Source: Candidatus Aminicenantota bacterium (GTDB lineage: Bacteria > Acidobacteriota > Aminicenantia > Aminicenantales > Aminicenantaceae). Taken from it: 33,866 bases of DNA. The position numbers and the translations under genes are program-made. Numbering within the stretch: the stretch's first letter is position 1; every line of letters starts with the position of its first letter. Below, in pieces: positions 1-6,018 of this stretch. Below the pieces are notes generated by a model. That model saw nothing but the letters and a program-made list of their open reading frames with translations, had not been told where the DNA came from and did not search any database. The DNA is taken from the NCBI GenBank assembly GCA_016783445.1, contig JADHWO010000023.1, positions 1 to 33,866 on the forward strand, written 5' to 3'.

Positions 1-38
1 CCAAATTCCTCGGCTTTTACCTTAACTGATTCAGCCAT
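1..38 (-). CDS. N-terminal fragment of an unidentified protein (runs off the left edge)
   Basis: An ATG on the minus strand at 38 opens a frame that stays open to the window edge and begins MAESVKVKAEEFG. It lies about 80 bases downstream of the tRNA-Val on the same strand. Only twelve full codons are visible, so the product cannot be named. No convincing Shine-Dalgarno sequence precedes the ATG; the upstream 20 bases are AT-rich. A TTG directly before the ATG is an alternative start. The charged, gene-like composition is the only support. Confidence 0.4.
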   Translation of the reverse strand, partial: MAESVKVKAEEF

Positions 39-117
39 CAAAATCTATATATATTCAACATGGTGGGCAATGCAACATCTCTTTTTAACTCTTCCTCTTG
101 AATACACATTCTATAAT

Positions 118-192
118 TGGTAGGCGCGGAGGGTATCGAACCCTCGACTTCTTCCGCGTCAAGGAAGCACTCTCCCACTGAGCTACGCGCCT
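118..192 (-). tRNA. tRNA-Val (anticodon GAC), CCA encoded
   Basis: Read on the minus strand, the sequence folds into a complete cloverleaf. The acceptor stem is AGGCGCG/CGCGCCT, followed by U8-A9, a D arm GCTC/GAGT, an anticodon stem CTTCC/GGAAG around the loop TTGACGC, and a T arm GAGGG/CCCTC with the loop TTCGATA. The anticodon is GAC, which reads valine GUC (and GUU poorly). The discriminator is A and the 3' CCA is encoded (118-120). Length is 75 nt with CCA. No intron or mismatch is seen apart from one G-U in the D stem. Confidence 0.95.
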
Positions 193-211
193 ACTCTTTC
201 CGAGCTTATAT

Positions 212-241
212 ATATTAAATAATTTACGCTGTTAGTGTCAA
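212..241 (-). promoter_or_regulatory. sigma70-type promoter of tRNA-Val
   Basis: On the minus strand a perfect -35 TTGACA (241-236) is followed after 18 bases by TAATAT (217-212). The predicted start is near 205, about 13 bases before the mature tRNA. The position and the near-consensus -35 make it a good candidate. Confidence 0.6.
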
Positions 242-490
242 TAAAAAAGGGGTCGCGTCTCGTGTGTAGGACTACATCCTACAGGATTTTGAGGAAATAC
301 CCTACAAGAAATTCAGAAAAGTGCCGATACCATTTTTACGCGGCATTATTGTATTATATTCTAGGTGAGGATGAATGGGAACCAAAAGTGGGGGTTGTCC
401 CCAGTAGAGAAGGAGGATATAAATCTTTTAATCCATAACCACGGAGCGATATAGAAAGAAGAGGGAAATTTCACTTCCCTAGAACATATA

Positions 491-520
491 TTGACTAGGA
501 TAATATTTTTATAATATACA
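491..520 (+). promoter_or_regulatory. possible promoter of the secreted-protein gene
   Basis: TTGACT (491-496) is followed after 18 bases by TATACA (515-520), 85 bases before the ATG at 605. The surrounding DNA is very AT-rich, so a chance match is possible. Confidence 0.3.
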
Positions 521-604
521 TTGTCAGCAATTATAGATAGGGTAAATAATTAACAAAACATTATAAGCACTACCTCTTTCTAAATTTATAAAAAGGTGGC
601 TAAA

Positions 605-1630
605 ATGAGAAAATTTCTCTCTCCTCTCAAAAAAAACAATAAAATTTTCTTCCGGTTTGCTTTATTCATTATAATGATTTTGCCATTGAGTCAACTTATA
701 GAAGCCCAGGAAAACAAAAACACTCCTGAATTTTATGAATTCTATATTTCACAGAATGGAAAAAAGATAGAGATCCCTGAGATGCCAACAATGCTGCAAT
801 CTCCGATAAAAGCTATAAGTGAGCCATGGAATATTCCTGGTATAAATTCCAGGCCAAAATTAACTATAAATGAGCAACGTCCAGTTATTTACATCAATAA
901 GAACGGAATCAACCTTGAGAAAATAAAATTAGTCCGTCTCTTGTACTTTGAAAAACTTCGAGTTTTTGATTTTCAATGGGGCTCTTTAGGTTCTGAATTG
1001 CACAAGAAACCAAATGGGGAGGAGAGAAACAGCCTGAGGAATTTTGGTCAATGGGCTGCTGTTGGAACATATCCTATAAAAGGCGGCCCTATGCCAAATA
1101 ATCCAGACTTATATTGTATTCGCCCCAAAGAAAGACTTGCTCCCGGTGTATACACGATATACCAATGTCCGGGCATAAAAGATTCATCCTGCTTTATTCC
1201 ATTTGATTTAGGTATCCCCCTGAGAACTTTCGAAATAACAGGTGAAGAAGCGCCTTTTTTTGAGCTTATTCCTTCAAATAATCCAAGTATAAAAATAATT
1301 AAATCCAATATTTCTAATGTATTAAAAGGAATAAAATGCCCGAGAGCAGGGAAGTACAATTATTTATTCTCGGAGGAACAAATCTTCGCTTATATTGAAG
1401 TCGAAGGACAACGTGGTGGAGAAATAGTGGAATTTTTATGGCATCGCCCTGACGGCTCAATTCACGCCAGACAAAAACGAATACTGGATTTCCCCAAGCC
1501 TGGCAGAATAATTTCTATTTTACAGGAATTTGTACCCTCCAATCTTCTAATGCCGGGGAAATGGGTGCTTGGTATCAAAATATACGGTGAGCTTGTGAAA
1601 TGTATACCTTTTTATGTTGGTACTGAATAA
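605..1630 (+). CDS. secreted protein of unknown function
   Basis: The 341-residue product has a clear Sec signal peptide: a basic start (MRKFLSPLKKNNK), a hydrophobic core (FALFIIMILPLSQLI), and a likely cut after EAQ near residue 35. It is therefore probably periplasmic, outer-membrane or extracellular. The rest is soluble, with many aromatic and proline residues and a few scattered cysteines. I recognise no domain. A GTG in frame at 596 is an alternative start, but it lies inside the Shine-Dalgarno-like AAGGTGG (593-599), which is well placed for the ATG at 605, so I chose the ATG. The gene appears monocistronic, bounded by AT-rich DNA upstream and a palindrome-derived stretch just past its stop. 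Confidence 0.8.
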   Translation: MRKFLSPLKKNNKIFFRFALFIIMILPLSQLIEAQENKNTPEFYEFYISQNGKKIEIPEMPTMLQSPIKAISEPWNIPGINSRPKLTINEQRPVIYINKNGINLEKIKLVRLLYFEKLRVFDFQWGSLGSELHKKPNGEERNSLRNFGQWAAVGTYPIKGGPMPNNPDLYCIRPKERLAPGVYTIYQCPGIKDSSCFIPFDLGIPLRTFEITGEEAPFFELIPSNNPSIKIIKSNISNVLKGIKCPRAGKYNYLFSEEQIFAYIEVEGQRGGEIVEFLWHRPDGSIHARQKRILDFPKPGRIISILQEFVPSNLLMPGKWVLGIKIYGELVKCIPFYVGTE

Positions 1631-1717
1631 AATCCAGGCATCGTCCCCATTTTAAAACCATCTCCAGTTTATCCCTATAAGTAAATAATTCAGGTGGACG
1701 TGGATTATTCACGAGTT

Positions 1718-1826
1718 GAGATTGCAGCAGATGCGAGGCGCAGCGCATGAAGCTGTGGTCTTCCACTGCAAATGCGCTGGAATGAAGCAGACGTCGTTGC
1801 GAGGAGCGAAGCGACGCGGCAATCTC
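1718..1826. repeat. MITE-like element with 8-bp inverted ends and an internal cruciform
   Basis: The ends are GAGATTGC (1718-1725) and GCAATCTC (1819-1826). Inside, CAGCGCAT (1741-1748) pairs with ATGCGCTG (1772-1779), enclosing GTGG-tctt-CCAC (1755-1766). The right arm contains GCGAGGAGCGAAGCGACG, a phrase typical of short dispersed repeats in many bacterial genomes. A degenerate form of that phrase is at 11290-11316. No transposase is nearby. Confidence 0.55.
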
Positions 1827-1983
1827 ACAATATCAACTTGCCCGGAGGGTAAAAAATGCCGACATAAAGTTAAAATAAGCCTAATGGAAGAGCTCTGAAT
1901 GTTAAACTTGAGAAAAACTAAAGTACCAGCCTCATATCATTGAAAAAAAAATAGTGTCGGCAGTTTTTATGAATAATTCAGGT

Positions 1984-2012
1984 TAGACAATTGGTCTTCA
2001 GTTCTTTAGAAT
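1984..2012 (+). promoter_or_regulatory. possible promoter of the phosphoesterase gene
   Basis: TAGACA (1984-1989), 17 bases, then TAGAAT (2007-2012). The predicted start near 2019 gives a leader of about 28 bases that contains the AGGGAAG ribosome binding site. Confidence 0.4.
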
Positions 2013-2046
2013 AAAATCGAGGAATATCATTAATAGGGAAGATAAA

Positions 2047-2529
2047 ATGATAGGCATCATGGCCGATTCCCACGATAATTTACACGCAGTCAGGCAAACT
2101 ATTAGTATATTCAAGGAAACAGGATGTAATCTGGTTATTCATGCAGGAGACTTTGTCGCTCCCTTTGCAGCCCGAGAGCTAAAAAATCTAAACTGTCCGG
2201 TAAAAGCTGTCTTTGGTAACTGCGATGGAGAAAAAGAGGGCCTGAGGAAAGCCATCAGCTCGTTCGGAGAGATAAAAAAAGCCCCTATGGTTTTTACGCA
2301 CGAGGATCTAAATTTCCTGGTCACACACATTCATGTGTCCGTAAAGACTTATCTTTCTTCCGGGAAATACAATGTTATAATTTTTGCTCACACTCACAAG
2401 CCTGAGGTCAGGAAAGAGAAAAACACTCTGCTCATAAATCCCGGAGAAACAGGAGGATGGGTTTCTGGAAAAAGCACAGTGGCCCTCCTGGATACAAAGA
2501 CTTTATCCGCAGAAATCGTACACTTATAA
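2047..2529 (+). CDS. YfcE/MJ0936-family metallophosphoesterase
   Basis: This 160-residue cytoplasmic protein is a small calcineurin-like phosphoesterase, a dimetal hydrolase of phosphodiesters or phosphomonoesters. The metal-binding motifs are in order: D-S-H in IMADSHDN near residue 7, HAGD near 36, GNCD near 57 (the family's GNH/D box), a VTH near 93, and AHTHKP near 116 (the GHTH box, with Ala for the usual Gly). The length is normal for the YfcE group. The start ATG has AGGGAAG nine bases upstream. It is a single-gene unit between its own promoter and the palindrome at 2549-2573. The substrate cannot be inferred from sequence. Confidence 0.9.
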   Translation: MIGIMADSHDNLHAVRQTISIFKETGCNLVIHAGDFVAPFAARELKNLNCPVKAVFGNCDGEKEGLRKAISSFGEIKKAPMVFTHEDLNFLVTHIHVSVKTYLSSGKYNVIIFAHTHKPEVRKEKNTLLINPGETGGWVSGKSTVALLDTKTLSAEIVHL

Positions 2530-2548
2530 AATTAGGGAAGGTCCAATA

Positions 2549-2573
2549 AAAATGGGGCCTGCCCCTATTTTAT
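2549..2573. repeat. GGGGCctGCCCC palindrome (dispersed family), possible terminator
   Basis: A palindrome AATGGGGCCTGCCCCTATTTTA lies 20 bases past the phosphoesterase stop and is followed by a T-rich stretch on the plus strand, so it could end transcription. It belongs to the same family as 11403-11424 and 21717-21771. Confidence 0.55.
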
Positions 2574-2592
2574 ATATTTTTAACTGGAGACA

Positions 2593-2715
2593 ATGCCTCG
2601 AGGAATAGACAAACGCCAAAAACCAGCCTGGCAAAAACTCCGTAAGCCTTTACCCCCTCCTTCAAAATTCCGTTCTCCCTGGGAAAAGAAAAAACGTCCG
2701 GATAGAAAAAAGTAA
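2593..2715 (+). CDS. 40-residue basic mini-protein, unknown function
   Basis: A short frame from ATG 2593 to TAA 2715 encodes a 40-residue, strongly basic peptide rich in Lys, Arg and Pro with two Trp. It starts MPRGIDKRQKPAW and ends KKKRPDRKK. TGGAGA ends three bases before the ATG, which is close but usable as a ribosome binding site. Codon use and composition look gene-like, and the frame sits between two palindromic elements (2549-2573 and 2718-2741). The composition suggests nucleic-acid or ribosome binding, but that is inference. It could also be a chance frame. Confidence 0.45.
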   Translation: MPRGIDKRQKPAWQKLRKPLPPPSKFRSPWEKKKRPDRKK

Positions 2716-2717
2716 AA

Positions 2718-2741
2718 AAATAGAACCGTCCCCATTATTTT
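2718..2741. repeat. degenerate dispersed palindrome (AGAACCGTCCCC type)
   Basis: AAATAGAACCGTCCCCATTATTTT lies three bases past the mini-gene stop. The same core, AAATAGAACCGTC, recurs on the minus strand at about 21474-21492, upstream of guaA. It looks like a decayed version of the GGGGCCTGTCCCC palindromes. Confidence 0.45.
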
Positions 2742-2767
2742 CTAAACCTTTTTGCTTGCCTCGTAGT

Positions 2768-2796
2768 TTGCATAATTGGAAGGCGTGTATTATACT
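2768..2796 (+). promoter_or_regulatory. sigma70-type promoter of the 2826-8082 operon
   Basis: TTGCAT (2768-2773), 17 bases, then TATACT (2791-2796). The predicted start near 2803 gives a leader of about 23 bases carrying AGGAGG at 2813-2818. Confidence 0.6.
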
Positions 2797-2825
2797 TAGC
2801 TTTCATTTTTTTAGGAGGCATATAG

Positions 2826-4133
2826 ATGAAAAACGTCCTCATCATGGGCGCTGCAGGAAGAGATTTCCACAACTTTAATGTTTACTTTAGAGACAACAAA
2901 GAACACCGGGTTGTGGCGTTCACAGCAACCCAGATCCCGGATATCGATGAGAGAAAATACCCTGCAGCACTTGCTGGGAAACTTTACCCTGAGGGGATAC
3001 CGATATATCCTGAGGAAGAACTTGCCTCTCTCATCAAAGAACATAGAATCTCTGAGGTCTTTTTCTCTTACAGCGATGTCTCTTTTGAGTATATCATGCA
3101 CAAAGCATCATATGTGCTGGCAGCCGGAGCAAGTTTTATCCTTCTCGGCCCCCAAGAAACAATGATAAAAAGCAAGCTCCCAGTGATATCAGTCTGCGCT
3201 GTCCGGACAGGATGCGGGAAAAGCCAGACAAGCCGGAAAATTGCCCTCCTCCTGAAAGAAAGAGGTAAGCGGGTCGTTATCATCCGTCATCCCATGCCCT
3301 ACGGTGATCTAGTCAGGCAAAAAGTACAGCGCTTTGCGACCTATGAAGACATGATAAAGCATGAATGTACAATAGAAGAAATGGAAGAGTACGAACCCCA
3401 TATCAAAAATGGCATTATAGTCTATGCCGGTGTAGATTACGGAGCCATCCTCGAAGAGGCTGAAAAGGAAGCTGATATAATTATCTGGGATGGAGGGAAT
3501 AACGATTTTTCCTTCTACAAGGCGGATTTAGAAATTGTCATCACTGATCCTCACCGGCCCGGTCATGAACTCAAATATTATCCCGGGGAAACAAATTTCA
3601 GAAGAGCCCAGGTTCTGGTAATCAACAAGATAGACAGTGCAAAAAAGGAAAAATTAGACCTCCTGCTCGAAAACATCAAAAAAATCAATCCTGAAGCAAC
3701 TATCATCCGTGCTAACTCGACCATCCTTGTTCCGGAGGGAAATGATATCGCTGGAAAAACCGTCCTGGTTGTTGAAGACGGGCCAACACTGACGCACGGA
3801 GGAATGCCTTACGGTGCAGGAATCATTGCCGCCACAAAGTACGGCGCCTCAAAAATTGTAGACCCGAGGCCTTTCGCGGTAGGAAGCATTAATGAAACAT
3901 TTCAAAAATACACCCATTTAGACAAGGTGCTTCCAGCTATGGGGTACGGGAAAAAACAGATGGATGAGCTTGCTCAAACCATTAATAAAGTTAACTGCGA
4001 CCTTGTGGTCAGCGGCACACCTATTGACCTCGGCCGGTTAATCAAAACAAATAAAAGAATCCTTCGCGTCACCTACGAACTGGAAGAAATCGGCACTCCT
4101 GATCTCAAGGAGGTTCTGCGAGAATTCTTATGA
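2826..4133 (+). CDS. cyclic 2,3-diphosphoglycerate synthetase-like P-loop protein (COG2403 type)
   Basis: The 435-residue product resembles the predicted-GTPase family related to archaeal cyclic 2,3-diphosphoglycerate synthetase. An N-terminal Rossmann-like part (1-115, with GAAGRD at 8-13) is followed by a P-loop, VRTGCGKSQ (126-134), a Walker-B-like IIIWDGGNND (218-227) and NKID (267-270), the base-recognition motif of GTPases. A C-terminal region carries GGMPYGAG and VVSGTPIDL. AGGAGG sits eight bases upstream of the ATG. The stop overlaps the carbamate kinase start by four bases (ATGA), so the two are translationally coupled. Whether it makes cyclic 2,3-DPG here is unproven; bacterial members sit beside carbamoyl-phosphate genes, which hints at another role. 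Confidence 0.8.
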   Translation: MKNVLIMGAAGRDFHNFNVYFRDNKEHRVVAFTATQIPDIDERKYPAALAGKLYPEGIPIYPEEELASLIKEHRISEVFFSYSDVSFEYIMHKASYVLAAGASFILLGPQETMIKSKLPVISVCAVRTGCGKSQTSRKIALLLKERGKRVVIIRHPMPYGDLVRQKVQRFATYEDMIKHECTIEEMEEYEPHIKNGIIVYAGVDYGAILEEAEKEADIIIWDGGNNDFSFYKADLEIVITDPHRPGHELKYYPGETNFRRAQVLVINKIDSAKKEKLDLLLENIKKINPEATIIRANSTILVPEGNDIAGKTVLVVEDGPTLTHGGMPYGAGIIAATKYGASKIVDPRPFAVGSINETFQKYTHLDKVLPAMGYGKKQMDELAQTINKVNCDLVVSGTPIDLGRLIKTNKRILRVTYELEEIGTPDLKEVLREFL

Positions 4134-5080
4134 AAAGAAAAATTGCCCTAATTGCCTTTGGAGGAAACGCCATCCTCCCTGAAAGCCAGAGAGGGCTCCA
4201 ATCCGAACAGATGAAAAATGCCCAAAAAGCAGCTCGCCTCATGATTCATGTTGTAAAAAAAGGTTACGACCTCATCATTGTACACGGCAACGGCCCCCAG
4301 GTCGGCAACCTCCTTATCCAGATGGAAGAATCAATCACAAAAATTCCGCCTTTTTCCCTGGAAGTCTGTGATGCAATGACAGAAGGCAGCATGGGCTTTA
4401 TGCTTGAGAAGGCCATCATCAATGAACTCCGTAAGAATTCCCTAGATAAGGAAGTAGCCACTCTGGTTACCCAGGTTGTTGTGGACAGGGAAGATCCGGC
4501 TTTTGAAAACCCATCAAAGCCTGTTGGACCGTTTTACACAAAATACAGAGCCCAGATGCTTACCCGGGAGAAAAAATGGAAAATGATAGAAGATTCTGGC
4601 CGCGGCTTCCGTAAAGTTGTGCCTTCCCCCAAGCCTATTGACGTTGTTCCAAAGAAAATAATCCGGGATTTAGTCCATGCAGGAAAAATTGTAATCGCCT
4701 CAGGCGGAGGCGGTATTCCCGTCATCATCAACGGCCGGGGATTTTTTGAGGGAGTTGAGGCGGTTATCGATAAAGATTACGCCGCAAGCCTTATCGCTCG
4801 AGAGGTAAAAGTGGACCTTTTTATCATCTTAACCAATGTTGAGAGAGTTTATTTGAATTACGGTACTCCTGAGGAAAGCCCAATTGAAACCATGACAGCA
4901 AAGCAAGCCAAAGACTACATTGCTCAGGGACAATTTCCATCTGGCTCGATGGGGCCCAAAATCAAAGCGGCCGTCGAATACATAGAGAGTGGAGGCAAAG
5001 AAGTTCTAATCACTTCAGCGGACTACTTTAAAGCTTCGCTGATTAACCGGGCAGGGACAAAAATAAAGGCAACACTATAG
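4130..5080 (+). CDS. arcC: carbamate kinase
   Basis: This 316-residue cytoplasmic enzyme transfers phosphate from carbamoyl phosphate to ADP, giving ATP, CO2 and ammonia. It belongs to the amino-acid kinase fold. Visible signatures are FGGNAILP (10-17), HGNGPQVGN (52-60), SGGGGIPV (191-198), DKDYAAS (214-220), LTNVERV (234-240) and a C-terminal GSMGPKIKAA. Length is typical (about 310). It overlaps the preceding gene by four bases and is followed nine bases later by ornithine carbamoyltransferase. The pair is the ATP-yielding half of arginine/citrulline fermentation. No arginine deiminase gene is in the window, so the citrulline source is unknown. Confidence 0.95.
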   Translation: MKRKIALIAFGGNAILPESQRGLQSEQMKNAQKAARLMIHVVKKGYDLIIVHGNGPQVGNLLIQMEESITKIPPFSLEVCDAMTEGSMGFMLEKAIINELRKNSLDKEVATLVTQVVVDREDPAFENPSKPVGPFYTKYRAQMLTREKKWKMIEDSGRGFRKVVPSPKPIDVVPKKIIRDLVHAGKIVIASGGGGIPVIINGRGFFEGVEAVIDKDYAASLIAREVKVDLFIILTNVERVYLNYGTPEESPIETMTAKQAKDYIAQGQFPSGSMGPKIKAAVEYIESGGKEVLITSADYFKASLINRAGTKIKATL

Positions 5081-5089
5081 GAAAAAGAG

Positions 5090-6016
5090 ATGCTTGAAGA
5101 TTTTATTTCTATCCACGACTTAACAGTGTACGAGTTCAGCCAAATTTTAGATCTTACCCAGAAAATAAAAGACAACCCCCAGCGTTTTCAGAATAAACTC
5201 AAGGATAAAATCCTGGCAATGATATTTCAAAAGCCTTCTTTAAGAACAAGGATGACTTTTGAGGTGGGCATGCTGCAGCTCGGAGGAGAAGCTGTTTATT
5301 TAAGCCCTTCCGATATCCAGATAGGGACAAGGGAGACTGCTTATGATGTGGGCAAAAACCTGGAACGCTGGGTAAATGCCATCATGATAAGAGCTTTTGC
5401 CCACCAGGATGTCATCGATCTTGCCAAAGCAAGCCGTATTCCTGTAATCAATGCTCTGACCGATCTCCTACATCCATGCCAGGCCATGGCTGATTTCTTC
5501 ACTTTAAAGGAGAAAGCCAAAGATCTGACAAGCCTCAAGCTAGCTTATATAGGAGACGGAAATAATGTCTGCCACAGCCTTCTTTTTGCGGCTGCAAAAG
5601 CTGGGAGCAAAATGAGCGTGGCCACGCCTCCTGGATACAAGCCAGACTCAGAAATCGTTAAACAGGCCGAAGAAGACGGCAAGGAAACTGGAGCAAGCTT
5701 CCTAATTACAGATAATCCTTCCGAAGCTGTCGAAGACGCTGACGCTGTTTACACTGATGCCTGGGCTTCCATGGGGCAAGAGGAGGAAAAGGTAGATAGG
5801 GCAAAAATCTTCTCTTCTTATCAGGTCAACAAGGAGCTTATGGCAAAAGCCAGAGAAGACACGGTTTTTATGCACTGTCTTCCAGCTCACAGAGGAGAAG
5901 AAGTCACAGATGATGTCCTTGATTCTCCTAGATCCATAGTTTATGACCAGGCGGAAAACAGGCTTCATGTCCAGAAGATAATAATGCTTTTACTTTTAGA
6001 AAAAAAACAGGAATAA
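5090..6016 (+). CDS. argF: ornithine carbamoyltransferase
   Basis: This 308-residue enzyme interconverts ornithine plus carbamoyl phosphate with citrulline plus phosphate. The carbamoyl-phosphate loop reads SLRTR (50-54; Leu in place of the common Thr, a known variant). HPCQ (128-131), IGDGNNVCHS (154-163), TDAWASMGQEEE (222-233, the ornithine-binding SMG loop) and MHCLPAHRGEE (261-271) complete the active site. Length is normal. The SMG loop and HCLP support OTC rather than aspartate or putrescine carbamoyltransferase. Because it follows carbamate kinase in one operon, it may run in the catabolic direction (arcB role); arginine synthesis cannot be excluded. Confidence 0.93.
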   Translation: MLEDFISIHDLTVYEFSQILDLTQKIKDNPQRFQNKLKDKILAMIFQKPSLRTRMTFEVGMLQLGGEAVYLSPSDIQIGTRETAYDVGKNLERWVNAIMIRAFAHQDVIDLAKASRIPVINALTDLLHPCQAMADFFTLKEKAKDLTSLKLAYIGDGNNVCHSLLFAAAKAGSKMSVATPPGYKPDSEIVKQAEEDGKETGASFLITDNPSEAVEDADAVYTDAWASMGQEEEKVDRAKIFSSYQVNKELMAKAREDTVFMHCLPAHRGEEVTDDVLDSPRSIVYDQAENRLHVQKIIMLLLLEKKQE

Positions 6017-6018
6017 CG

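Larger units (their letters stand above)
193..604. other. gene-free stretch between tRNA-Val and the secreted-protein gene
   Basis: This stretch contains the tRNA promoter, a GGGG-N5-CCCC palindrome near 390-402 that resembles the dispersed palindromes further on, and a possible promoter at 491-520. The open frame at 235-438 starts inside the tRNA promoter, has no ribosome binding site and ends in the palindrome region, so it is not treated as a gene. Confidence 0.6.
1631..2046. other. intergenic region with a palindrome half-site, a MITE-like element and a promoter
   Basis: From left to right it holds a TCGTCCCCATTTT half-site just after the upstream stop (1641-1653), a 109-bp element bounded by inverted repeats (1718-1826), and a promoter for the phosphoesterase (1984-2012). 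The open frame at 1716-1898 is a translation of the repeat and is not counted as a gene. Confidence 0.6.

Noticed and set aside
235-438. Open frame of 67 codons on the plus strand
   Set aside because: It begins within the tRNA promoter, has no ribosome binding site, and its end runs through a palindromic repeat; composition is not gene-like.
1716-1898. Open frame of 60 codons on the plus strand
   Set aside because: It is a translation of the MITE-like element; the SLRGAKRRGN type of peptide is a known by-product of this repeat.
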